The notes under the pieces: model-generated
Databases searched by the model: none
What the model was told of the DNA's origin: nothing
Seen by the model: the letters and a program-made list of their open reading frames with translations, nothing else
Part shown: positions 25,425 through 32,652 of the stretch, piece by piece
Layout of the letters: each line of letters opens with the position of its first letter
Numbering within the stretch: position 1 is the stretch's first letter
Position numbers and translations under genes: made by a program
Origin: JAEUKA01 sp035328405
Lineage (GTDB): Bacteria > Myxococcota_A > Polyangia > Palsa-1104 > JAEUJZ01
Assembly (NCBI GenBank): GCA_035328405.1
Contig: DAOLIT010000022.1
Span: forward strand, 1-64,000
Direction of reading: 5' to 3'
DNA length: 64,000 nt

Positions 25425-26650
25425 GCGCAACGCACGTGGATCTTTCATCGTCGCGGCTGCATATTCCTCCGGGAACCGCCAATCGTTGGGCGATGGTGTT
25501 TGGTGGCGTAGGTCTTTTGGGCTTGGCTGCGACCGCGTCGGGTTTCTTTTCGGAAGGGACGCGGATCGATGCGCTGAGTGCCTATCTGGTTGCGTTCTTT
25601 TATGTGCTCACGCTGGGTGTCGGCTGCATGTTTTTTGCGGCGTTGCAACATCTGGTGGGTGCGCGGTGGAGCGTGGTTCCTCGTCGCATCGCGGAAAACT
25701 ACGGCGCGTTTTCCCCCTGGCTCATCTTGCTGTTTATTCCGATTGCGGTCTTTGCAAAGGACATCCTCCCCTGGATGGACATTGAGAAGATCAAGGACCC
25801 CGAATATCGCTCCGCAGTGCGGATTGCGATGGAGTCGAAGACTTGGTATCTGACCGTGCCGTTCTTTTTTGGGCGAGCGGTTTTGTTCCTGATCTTCTGG
25901 GCTCTTTCGGGCATGTACTACTACAAGAAGTCTGTGGAGGTGGATTCCACAGGGGACCCCTATGCCATTCTTCGGCTTCGGAAACTGGCACCCCCAACCG
26001 TGATTTTGTTTGGTCTGACGCTCACGTTTTCTGCGTTTGACTGGTTGATGGGAGTCGATCCGACTTGGGCCACAACGATGTTCGGGGTCTATGCCTTTTC
26101 GGGCTCGATTGTGTCCTCGCTTGCGCTGATTGCGTGTACTGCACGGACGTTGCACGGATATGGATACATGGACGGCGTCATCAACGATGAGCACTACCAT
26201 GACCTAGGGAAGCTCGTTTTCGCGTTCACGGTGTTCTGGGCATACATCGCGTATTCGATGTTCATGCTGATTTGGTACGCAAGCTTGCCCGAGGAAACCG
26301 TTTGGTATCGCAAACATTGGGAGAACGGTTGGTCCACGCTGACCTGGACGCTGATTCTTTTGCACTTCGTGGTTCCGTTCTTCGGTCTCCTGTCGCGAAC
26401 GGCGAAGCGACATCCGGTTCTGTTGAAGGCATTTGCGGCGCTGTTGGTGGTGATGCACTGGGTGGACTTGTACTGGCTGGTGATGCCGCTGTTCCGCGCG
26501 CAGATGCGGTTCTCTTTCTATGACTTCGCGGCACTTGCAGGCGCTGCCGGGTTGTTCTTCGGTGTCGCCGCCCGGACGTTTGGGAAGGCGGCGCTCGTCC
26601 CGATCAGGGACCCGCATCTGGCCGATTCATTGGGGTATGACAATGGTTGA
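25421..26650 (+). CDS. actF: Alternative complex III subunit F, second NrfD-like membrane protein
   Basis: ActF is the second polytopic, NrfD-related subunit of ACIII. The 409-residue product has about ten membrane helices and typical stretches LSSSRLHIPPGTANRW at the N-terminus, ALTFSAFDWLMGVDP-like LTFSAFDWLMGVDPTWATTM, and EYIAYSMFMLIW-like FWAYIAYSMFMLIWYASLPEE in the fifth to seventh helices. The start at 25421 is an ATGA overlap with the actE stop, and the next gene overlaps its 3' end, so expression is coupled. Inner-membrane location. Confidence 0.92.
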   Translation: MSATHVDLSSSRLHIPPGTANRWAMVFGGVGLLGLAATASGFFSEGTRIDALSAYLVAFFYVLTLGVGCMFFAALQHLVGARWSVVPRRIAENYGAFSPWLILLFIPIAVFAKDILPWMDIEKIKDPEYRSAVRIAMESKTWYLTVPFFFGRAVLFLIFWALSGMYYYKKSVEVDSTGDPYAILRLRKLAPPTVILFGLTLTFSAFDWLMGVDPTWATTMFGVYAFSGSIVSSLALIACTARTLHGYGYMDGVINDEHYHDLGKLVFAFTVFWAYIAYSMFMLIWYASLPEETVWYRKHWENGWSTLTWTLILLHFVVPFFGLLSRTAKRHPVLLKAFAALLVVMHWVDLYWLVMPLFRAQMRFSFYDFAALAGAAGLFFGVAARTFGKAALVPIRDPHLADSLGYDNG

Positions 26651-26963
26651 AACCGGACATGACCATGGAGAGGTTGCGGTAGATCAGGAGAAACCCAAAA
26701 ACCTCCAACTTGTGGTATGGGGCATCGCACTCAGTGTGCTGTTTTTTGGGACGGCACTTTTGTTCAACTCGCTCTTCGTGCGGTATTCCGACAAGCTGCT
26801 TGGTGAAAGGGGTCTTGGGGTTGATTCTCCCAAGCTCCTGGAACAGCGCGTGCTGGAGGAGAAACGGCTGTCGAGCTACGGCTATGTTGATCAAGCGCAG
26901 GGCTCTGTTCACATTCCCATTCAAGAGGGAATGAAAAAAGTGATTGAGGAAAACAAGAGATGA
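26643..26963 (+). CDS. Small single-span membrane protein in the ACIII-oxidase operon
   Basis: A 106-residue protein with one membrane helix (about 20-42, LVVWGIALSVLFFGTALLF) and a C-terminal region ending in SSYGYVDQAQGSVHIPIQEG followed by MKKVIEENKR. The motif YGYVD...GxVxIPIxxxM is one I associate with small proteins next to SCO genes in ACIII/oxidase clusters, so it may be an accessory or assembly subunit. The reading frame begins inside the end of actF (overlap of 8 nt); GGGG 7 nt upstream supports the ATG at 26643, with an in-frame ATG at 26637 as alternative. The SCO gene overlaps its stop (ATGA). Confidence 0.8.
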   Translation: MVETGHDHGEVAVDQEKPKNLQLVVWGIALSVLFFGTALLFNSLFVRYSDKLLGERGLGVDSPKLLEQRVLEEKRLSSYGYVDQAQGSVHIPIQEGMKKVIEENKR

Positions 26964-27784
26964 GTTCTTCGTCTCGAGTGTTTCTGGCAGGTGTCTTTGC
27001 GGTTGCGCTGGGCGTTTCTTCGCTGGCGCGGGCCGAGCAGGAAGTTCCCAAGGAACTTCAAGGCATCTCCATTGAAGGAACACTTGGTGCCAAGGTCTCA
27101 CTCGATGTTCCGTTTGTGGACCACACAGGCAAGCCGGTAAGGCTTCGGGACTATTTTGTGTCCGGGCGGCCTGTGGTGTTGGTTCTGGGGTACTACAGCT
27201 GCCCTGTGTTGTGTTCGTTGGTGCTCAATGGTTTGCTGGATGGGATGCGCTCGCTTGGGTTTGTACCCGGTCGGGAGTACGAGATTGTTTCGCTGAGCAT
27301 CGATCCGAAGGAAACGCCCGCGCTGGCAACCGGAAAGCGCGCGGTGTATTTGAAAGCGCTCCATCGGGCACTTGCTGACCAGGAACGGAGTTGGCCTTTT
27401 CTGACCGGAGCGGAAAAGGACATCGGTCAGGTTGCCGACTCTGTTGGTTTTCGTTTTCGCTATGACCAAGAAGGGAAACAGTGGGCGCACGCGGCAGGGA
27501 TTTTTGTGGTAACGCCTGATGGCCGTCTTTCGCAGATCTTGTACGGGGTACAGTTTTCCGAACGGGATTTGCGGCTTGCGCTGGTTGAAGCGTCTTTGGG
27601 GGGAATTGGCAGTCCGCTGGATCGGCTGCTGTTGTGGTGTTTTCACTATGACCCCAAGGATCGAAAGTACTCCATTGCTTCGATTGCGCTCGTCAGAGTC
27701 GGCGGGGTCGTGACCGTCCTGTTTTTGGGAGCGTTCCTTATTGCTGCGTGGCGGAAAGACCGCCGCGCTCAGGTGAACGGATGA
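26960..27784 (+). CDS. SCO1/SenC-like copper chaperone for the oxidase
   Basis: SCO proteins deliver copper to, or keep reduced, the CuA site of cytochrome c oxidase subunit II. The 274-residue product has a signal peptide (cleavage near ARAEQ), a thioredoxin fold with the copper motif CPVLC near residue 91 (GYYSCPVLCSLVLNGLL), the conserved YEIVSLSIDPKETP, and a distal His in the context WAHAAGIFVV. Unusually it also has a C-terminal membrane helix (about 244-263) followed by a basic tail, so it is anchored at the C-terminus. The start overlaps the preceding gene (ATGA) and coxB overlaps its end. Confidence 0.92.
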   Translation: MSSSSRVFLAGVFAVALGVSSLARAEQEVPKELQGISIEGTLGAKVSLDVPFVDHTGKPVRLRDYFVSGRPVVLVLGYYSCPVLCSLVLNGLLDGMRSLGFVPGREYEIVSLSIDPKETPALATGKRAVYLKALHRALADQERSWPFLTGAEKDIGQVADSVGFRFRYDQEGKQWAHAAGIFVVTPDGRLSQILYGVQFSERDLRLALVEASLGGIGSPLDRLLLWCFHYDPKDRKYSIASIALVRVGGVVTVLFLGAFLIAAWRKDRRAQVNG

Positions 27785-28737
27785 TGCAGCCAAACACACA
27801 AGTTGCTTTTGGGCTACCGCCCCAGGCATCCACGTTGGCAGGAGAGCACGACACGCTCTTTCTGGCTTTGACCGCGCTGGTCGTGTTCTGTCTCGTGTTG
27901 ATCATTGGCGCGGCGACGTACTTTATTTTCCGGTACAAGTGGCGCGGGGGTCATCACAACGCGATTGAAATCACGCACAACACTGTGCTCGAGGTGGCGT
28001 GGAGCGTGGTTCCTCTGTTCGTGGTGCTGGGCCTTTTTGTATGGGGCTTCAAGAACTACATGGACCAAATGGTTCCCCCGAAAGATGCGCTCGAGATTCG
28101 CGTGACGGGTCAGAAATGGTCCTGGTCGTTTGAATATCCGAATGGGGCTATCAGTGCGGGCGTGATGGCGGTTCCCATCAACAAGCCGGTGAAGCTCATC
28201 ATCACCTCGAAGGATGTGCTGCACAGTTTCTTCGTGCCGGCGTTTCGCATGAAGATCGACGCCGTTCCGAACAAGTACACGGTGATGTGGTTCGAGGCCA
28301 CGATGGATGGGCCGCAGCAAGTGTACTGTGCAGAGTTTTGCGGCACCGACCACTCCAAGATGTTGGCTGAGGTCCTGGTGAAACAGCCTGCGGACTATCA
28401 GCGATGGCTGGATGAGCGGTCGGTTCCCAAGGACCCCGTTTCACACGGCAAGATGATGTTTGCAAAGCATGGGTGCGGCGGGTGCCACGCCATACAGAGT
28501 CCTGAGAAACAGCCGCAGCCCGCGATAGGACCCCGGTTGTTCCAGGTGTTCGGTCGCAAGGAAAAGATCAAAGGCCAGGCGGAAGTCACCGTTGATGAAA
28601 ACTATCTTCGTGAGTCCATCGAAACCCCGTCTGCCAAAATCGTCGAGGGTTTTGCTCCGATGATGAGCCCCTACAAAGGGCAGATGAATGACCAAGAGAT
28701 GAGCCATCTCATCGAATACATCAAGAGCTTGAAGTAA
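27781..28737 (+). CDS. coxB: Cytochrome c oxidase subunit II with fused cytochrome c (caa3-type)
   Basis: Subunit II accepts electrons at the dinuclear CuA centre and passes them to subunit I. The 318-residue protein has two membrane helices (about 28-50 and 70-90), a cupredoxin domain with CuA ligands H148, C183, E185, C187, H191 and M194 (CAEFCGTDHSKM), and a C-terminal cytochrome c domain with CGGCH at 232-236 and a likely axial Met in FAPMMSPY. The fusion makes this a caa3-type enzyme, so ACIII could donate directly to it. The start at 27781 overlaps the SCO stop (ATGA). Confidence 0.96.
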   Translation: MMQPNTQVAFGLPPQASTLAGEHDTLFLALTALVVFCLVLIIGAATYFIFRYKWRGGHHNAIEITHNTVLEVAWSVVPLFVVLGLFVWGFKNYMDQMVPPKDALEIRVTGQKWSWSFEYPNGAISAGVMAVPINKPVKLIITSKDVLHSFFVPAFRMKIDAVPNKYTVMWFEATMDGPQQVYCAEFCGTDHSKMLAEVLVKQPADYQRWLDERSVPKDPVSHGKMMFAKHGCGGCHAIQSPEKQPQPAIGPRLFQVFGRKEKIKGQAEVTVDENYLRESIETPSAKIVEGFAPMMSPYKGQMNDQEMSHLIEYIKSLK

Positions 28738-28750
28738 CCGAGGGTAAGAC

Positions 28751-30376
28751 ATGACCCAGTATTCCTCTTCTTCTTCTTCACCCGGCGAACGGCCCCCGTC
28801 GTTTTGGGCCAGTTCCCGAGGGATTTCGTCTTGGCTGTTTACGCTCGACCACAAGCGCATCGGCGTGATGTATCTCGTCTTCGTTTGGGCGGCATTCCTG
28901 CTCGGCGGCGTCTTTGCTCTGCTTGTGCGTACCGAGCTTCTGACGGCAAACAAGACGATCATGGACCCGGACACCTACAACCAAATGTTCACCCTGCACG
29001 GAGCGGTGATGGTGTTCTTGGTGATCATTCCCTCGATTCCTGCGTCGCTGGGGAACATCATTTTGCCGCTTCAGCTTGGTGCCAAAGATGTCGCATTTCC
29101 GCGCCTGAACCTGTTGAGTTTCTACATCTATGTGCTGGGCGCGCTGATTGCGCTGTACTCCATTTTCTCTGGAGCAGTGGACACCGGCTGGACGTTCTAC
29201 ACACCCTATTCGACAACCACAGGGACCAGCGTTTCCACGATGGTACTTGCCGCGTTCGTGCTGGGTTTTTCCTCTGTGTTCACCGGGCTGAATTTCATCG
29301 CTACGATTCACAGACTCCGGGCACCGGGAATGACGTTCTTTCGGATGCCTCTGTTTGCGTGGGGTTTGTATGCAACGGGTGTGATTCAAATCCTGGCGAC
29401 TCCGGTGCTGGGCATCACGCTGCTTTTGCTGGTCGCCGAGCGTGTGCTGCACGTTGGCATTTTCGATCCGGCGCTGGGTGGTGATCCGATTTTGTTCCAA
29501 CACTTCTTCTGGTTCTACAGCCACCCGGCGGTCTACATCATGATCGTTCCCGCATTCGGTGTGGTTTCGGACCTCATCAGCACGTTTTCGCGGAAAGCGA
29601 TTTTTGGCTACCGCGCGATTGCGATGTCGTCGATTGGGATCGCGATTCTGGGTTTCCTCGTTTGGGGGCACCACATGTTCACATCGGGCCAGTCCGAACT
29701 TGCGAGCATGATTTTTTCGGGTCTCACGTTTCTGATTGCGATTCCGACGGCCATCAAGGTCCTCAACTGGGTTGCGACGCTGTATAAGGGGTCCATCGTT
29801 CTGCGCACCCCCATGTGGTACACCCTCGGGTTTTTGTGGCTGTTCACGATAGGGGGACTGACAGGACTGTACTTGGCGACGCTCTCTGTGAATCTGTATC
29901 TCCACGATACGTATTTCATTGTCGCGCACTTCCATTACGTGATGATGGGCGGAACCATGTTCGCGTTCATTGGGGGTCTGCACTACTGGTGGCCCAAATT
30001 CACCGGGAAGATGTACAGCGAGAAACTCGCAAACTGGGCTTGCTTGACCGCATTTGTCGGCTTCAACGTGACGTTCGGTTCGCAGTTTTTCTTGGGGGTG
30101 GCCGGAATGCCGCGCAGGTACTACAGCTACCTGCCTCAATTTGAACCGCTGCATCAGATTTCGACGGTGGGTTCCTATATTCTCGGGTTTGGTTTCCTCC
30201 TTACGCTGATTTGTCTTCTGAGTTCATTGAGGAGTCGCCAAGAAGCGGGGGACAATCCGTGGGAATCGACCACGCTGGAATGGCGCACGGCATCGCCTCC
30301 TCCGACGGAGAACTTCGCCGGCCAGCCGACGGTCAGCACGGGTCCGTATGACCGCACCGTTTTGGCTCAATACTAA
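28751..30376 (+). CDS. coxA: Cytochrome c oxidase subunit I (A2-type heme-copper oxidase)
   Basis: The catalytic subunit that reduces oxygen to water and pumps protons. The 541-residue protein has 12 predicted helices with low-spin heme ligand H83 (TLHGAVM), the CuB ligands around WFYSHPAVY (256-262) and H307-H308, and H385/H393/H395 in HDTYFIVAHFHYV. The motif is YSHPAVY rather than GHPEVY: the D-channel Glu is replaced, and a Tyr-Ser pair is present, which is the recognised feature of A2-type oxidases such as those of Rhodothermus and Thermus. The gene begins 13 nt after coxB with GAGGG upstream. Confidence 0.97.
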   Translation: MTQYSSSSSSPGERPPSFWASSRGISSWLFTLDHKRIGVMYLVFVWAAFLLGGVFALLVRTELLTANKTIMDPDTYNQMFTLHGAVMVFLVIIPSIPASLGNIILPLQLGAKDVAFPRLNLLSFYIYVLGALIALYSIFSGAVDTGWTFYTPYSTTTGTSVSTMVLAAFVLGFSSVFTGLNFIATIHRLRAPGMTFFRMPLFAWGLYATGVIQILATPVLGITLLLLVAERVLHVGIFDPALGGDPILFQHFFWFYSHPAVYIMIVPAFGVVSDLISTFSRKAIFGYRAIAMSSIGIAILGFLVWGHHMFTSGQSELASMIFSGLTFLIAIPTAIKVLNWVATLYKGSIVLRTPMWYTLGFLWLFTIGGLTGLYLATLSVNLYLHDTYFIVAHFHYVMMGGTMFAFIGGLHYWWPKFTGKMYSEKLANWACLTAFVGFNVTFGSQFFLGVAGMPRRYYSYLPQFEPLHQISTVGSYILGFGFLLTLICLLSSLRSRQEAGDNPWESTTLEWRTASPPPTENFAGQPTVSTGPYDRTVLAQY

Positions 30377-30412
30377 ACGAGAGAAAACACGCGCGAGCCG
30401 CAAGGAGCATTT

Positions 30413-31114
30413 ATGAGCAATCCGGCCCGTACATACCATCACGCACACCATTTCCCCTCTGCGCGAGACGAGGCGGAAACGGCGAAGTTTGGGATGTGGA
30501 TCTTTTTGGCAACAGAGATTCTGTTGTTTTCGGGGCTGTTTTTGGCCTATGCAGCGTTTCGAACCACGCACGCAGAGATGTTCAAGGTGGTGCATCAACT
30601 TCTGGATTGGAAGTTGGGTGCGCTGAACACGATGGTGCTGATTTTTTCGTCGCTGACCATGGCGTTGGCCGTTCGTTCCGCACAACTGTCCAAGCAAGGC
30701 CAAACGGTGGGGTACTTGGCCCTCACACTCCTGTGCGGAGCAGCCTTCTTGGTCGTCAAGTACTTCGAGTATTCCCACAAATTTCACTTGGGAACGCTTC
30801 CGGGGGGTGGGGAGCAGGGCCTATGGAAGCCGGACTATGCGGCTCTGGCGGTCGAGCACGGCGCTGCGTTTGTGGAAAAACTCAAGGCGGTGGATTCCCC
30901 CCACTTGTTCATTGGGATTTACTTCCTGATGACAGGGTTGCACGGCGTGCATGTGCTGATTGGCATGTTGGCGATTGCGTGGGTGCTCTTGCGCTCGATG
31001 CGCGGTGATTTTGGGTCGAAGTACTACTTCCCGGTCGAGAACGTGGGCTTGTATTGGCACCTCGTGGACTTGATTTGGATCTATCTGTTCCCGCTCCTTT
31101 ACTTGGTGGGGTAA
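30413..31114 (+). CDS. coxC: Cytochrome c oxidase subunit III
   Basis: Subunit III is a polytopic protein that stabilises the oxidase and influences proton uptake. The 233-residue product has about five to six membrane helices with the typical ATEILLFSGLFLAYAAFR start, the conserved KYFEYSHKF region, and the C-terminal HLFIGIYFLMTGLHGVHVLI and WHLVDLIWIYLFPLLYL signatures. A long acidic/Gly-rich loop (about 125-155) separates helices. AAGGAG lies 6 nt upstream of the ATG; the gap after coxA is 36 nt. The next gene follows after 3 nt. Confidence 0.95.
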   Translation: MSNPARTYHHAHHFPSARDEAETAKFGMWIFLATEILLFSGLFLAYAAFRTTHAEMFKVVHQLLDWKLGALNTMVLIFSSLTMALAVRSAQLSKQGQTVGYLALTLLCGAAFLVVKYFEYSHKFHLGTLPGGGEQGLWKPDYAALAVEHGAAFVEKLKAVDSPHLFIGIYFLMTGLHGVHVLIGMLAIAWVLLRSMRGDFGSKYYFPVENVGLYWHLVDLIWIYLFPLLYLVG

Positions 31115-31117
31115 ATC

Positions 31118-31741
31118 ATGTCGCAGGCAGAGATGAATCTTGACAACAACAGCGGTGACGAGCACGACGCGCCTCACGTTCTGCCCGTTTCGGTCTATCT
31201 CGGCGTATGGGTCACGCTTGTGGTGCTGACCGGTTTGACGGTGTTCGTTTCGCGCTTTGACTTCGGAAGTGCAAACACGGTGATTGCGCTGGCGGTGGCG
31301 ACGATCAAGGCGGCCATCGTGGCGCTGTTCTTCATGCACCTTCTGTATGACGACAAGTTCAATCTGGTGGTGTTGCTGACCAGCATGCTTTTTCTCACGG
31401 TCTTTTTTACCCCGACGCTGATTGATTTGTCGTCTCGCGGAATGGTTGATCCCATCAAGTCCCGCGCAGGCTTCAAGTGGGTGGCGGCGAAACGTTCTGA
31501 GCAGCCTCCTCCTCCGCCGGACCCCGCGCGCGTTTTGCCGATTCCGGCGCCAGCGGCGGCGGTGGCACCAGCCTCAGCAGAAGCCACGAGTGGAGCTCCT
31601 GCGGGTTCTGTCCCGAGCCCTGCCGTTGCGAATCCGGTGCCCGCGAATCCCAAAGCGGCTCCAGCGCCCGCTCCCAAAGCTGCACCGAATCCCACAGCCG
31701 CCCCAACAGCACCCGCCCCGCACGCCGCCCAGCCCCACTGA
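31118..31741 (+). CDS. coxD: Cytochrome c oxidase subunit IV-like protein with Ala/Pro-rich tail
   Basis: The first ~110 residues match the small caa3/CoxD-type subunit IV: LPVSVYLGVWVTLVVLTGLT, then ANTVIALAVATIKAAIVALF and FFMHLLYDDKFNLVVLL, forming three membrane helices. The remainder (about 125-207) is a low-complexity tail built of Ala, Pro and Lys, probably exposed on one face of the membrane; similar low-complexity linkers appear in ActB of this operon. It closes the respiratory operon. A weak 6-bp hairpin follows about 50 nt downstream. Confidence 0.9.
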   Translation: MSQAEMNLDNNSGDEHDAPHVLPVSVYLGVWVTLVVLTGLTVFVSRFDFGSANTVIALAVATIKAAIVALFFMHLLYDDKFNLVVLLTSMLFLTVFFTPTLIDLSSRGMVDPIKSRAGFKWVAAKRSEQPPPPPDPARVLPIPAPAAAVAPASAEATSGAPAGSVPSPAVANPVPANPKAAPAPAPKAAPNPTAAPTAPAPHAAQPH

Positions 31742-31787
31742 GTCTTTCCCACACTGGAACGGCCAAACTCCGCCTGTCTCTTTGCAA

Positions 31788-31806
31788 AAGCCCCATGCAA
31801 GGGCTT
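31788..31806 (+). terminator. Weak hairpin after the respiratory operon
   Basis: AAGCCC (31788-31793) and GGGCTT (31801-31806) pair perfectly around a 7-nt loop, 47 nt past the coxD stop. There is no T-run after it, so it would be a pause or a Rho-assisted end at best. Confidence 0.25.
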
Positions 31807-31969
31807 CCTGACGACCTCTGCATTCCTTCTGTGCCCGGTCTCCCACGCCGGGACTTTCGTCACGTGCCCACGTTGAATGCGGCGACGAATGATCGCACGA
31901 TGCGGACGTGGCCGGGGGAGCACTTGCTCTTTTGTGGCCACAGTGGATCACCAACAAAGGAACACGCAC

Positions 31970-32215
31970 ATGTGGAACAAATGGATCGTATCCGTGACAG
32001 CTTGTTTGCTGTTGTCCTCTTCGCTTGCTTGGGCGGATGCCCAGTGCAAAAAGGATGAGGATTGCAAAGGCGGCCAAGTTTGCGTACTCGCGTTGAAACC
32101 TCCGGTGTGCAAAGCGCCGCAACCCGCTGGCAAGCCGTGCGTCCGGGACAAAGTTTGCGCCTCGGGAAAATGCGATATGCCTGCTGGCGGCAAGGGTCCT
32201 GGCGTTTGTAAGTAG
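31970..32215 (+). CDS. Secreted eight-cysteine microprotein (Dickkopf-N-like pattern)
   Basis: An 81-residue protein with a standard signal peptide (MWNKWIVSVTACLLLSSSLA, cleavage near WADA) and a mature part of about 57 residues containing eight cysteines. The spacing C-x5-C-x5-C-x8-C, then C-x5-C-x4-C-x11-C, with acidic and Gly residues after the first and fifth Cys, resembles the Dickkopf N-terminal cysteine-rich pattern seen in many exported myxobacterial proteins. It should be disulfide-bonded and extracytoplasmic. AAGGA lies 8 nt upstream of the ATG. It stands alone between the oxidase operon and the ATP-grasp gene. Function unknown. Confidence 0.78.
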   Translation: MWNKWIVSVTACLLLSSSLAWADAQCKKDEDCKGGQVCVLALKPPVCKAPQPAGKPCVRDKVCASGKCDMPAGGKGPGVCK

Positions 32216-32652
32216 GTCCGGTTTCTCTCGCTGCGCGCACACTCAAGGTGCCGTCTCCTTCTCATCTTCCCGATACTCTTCGCGAAAAAACCAACTCGTG
32301 GTGGTTGATTTGGGGCTTCGCTTTTTGCGAAACTCTGGGATGTGGAAGCTGATGCTTCCCCGAAAATGGCGCAAACAAAAAGCGAGCCAGGTAGTCACAC
32401 AGAGACGGCAGGCGACGATGCGGCGTGTGAGTCTGAAGACTCTGCCGCCGTTCCGAAACTTGTCGCGCCGTGTTTTTTGTCGAGCAACCGATCGACGAAT
32501 CAGCGGCGCAACAAACACTGCAACGACGTTTGCTCTTGGTCTCGCCGTTCCTTTTGCGCGTCCAATCATCTGCCGATGCCGATCGGGTCGTCGGGTGGCT
32601 TTCCGGGCCATTTCGACGGCCTCTGTCTTGAGTTTTACGAGAAAGAGTCCTT
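32216..32652. other. 437-nt intergenic stretch with no supported gene
   Basis: Open frames exist on both strands, but their products are Arg/Ser/Cys-rich with no recognisable fold and no ribosome site. One of them (GTG at 32342) happens to end in an ATGA overlap with the ATP-grasp gene. I see no convincing promoter, repeat or RNA structure. The last 20 nt carry an AAGAG purine tract used by the downstream gene. Confidence 0.5.

Noticed and set aside
28778..30154. 458-codon minus-strand frame opposite coxA
   Set aside because: Arg/Gln/His-rich antisense product; coxA is unambiguous.
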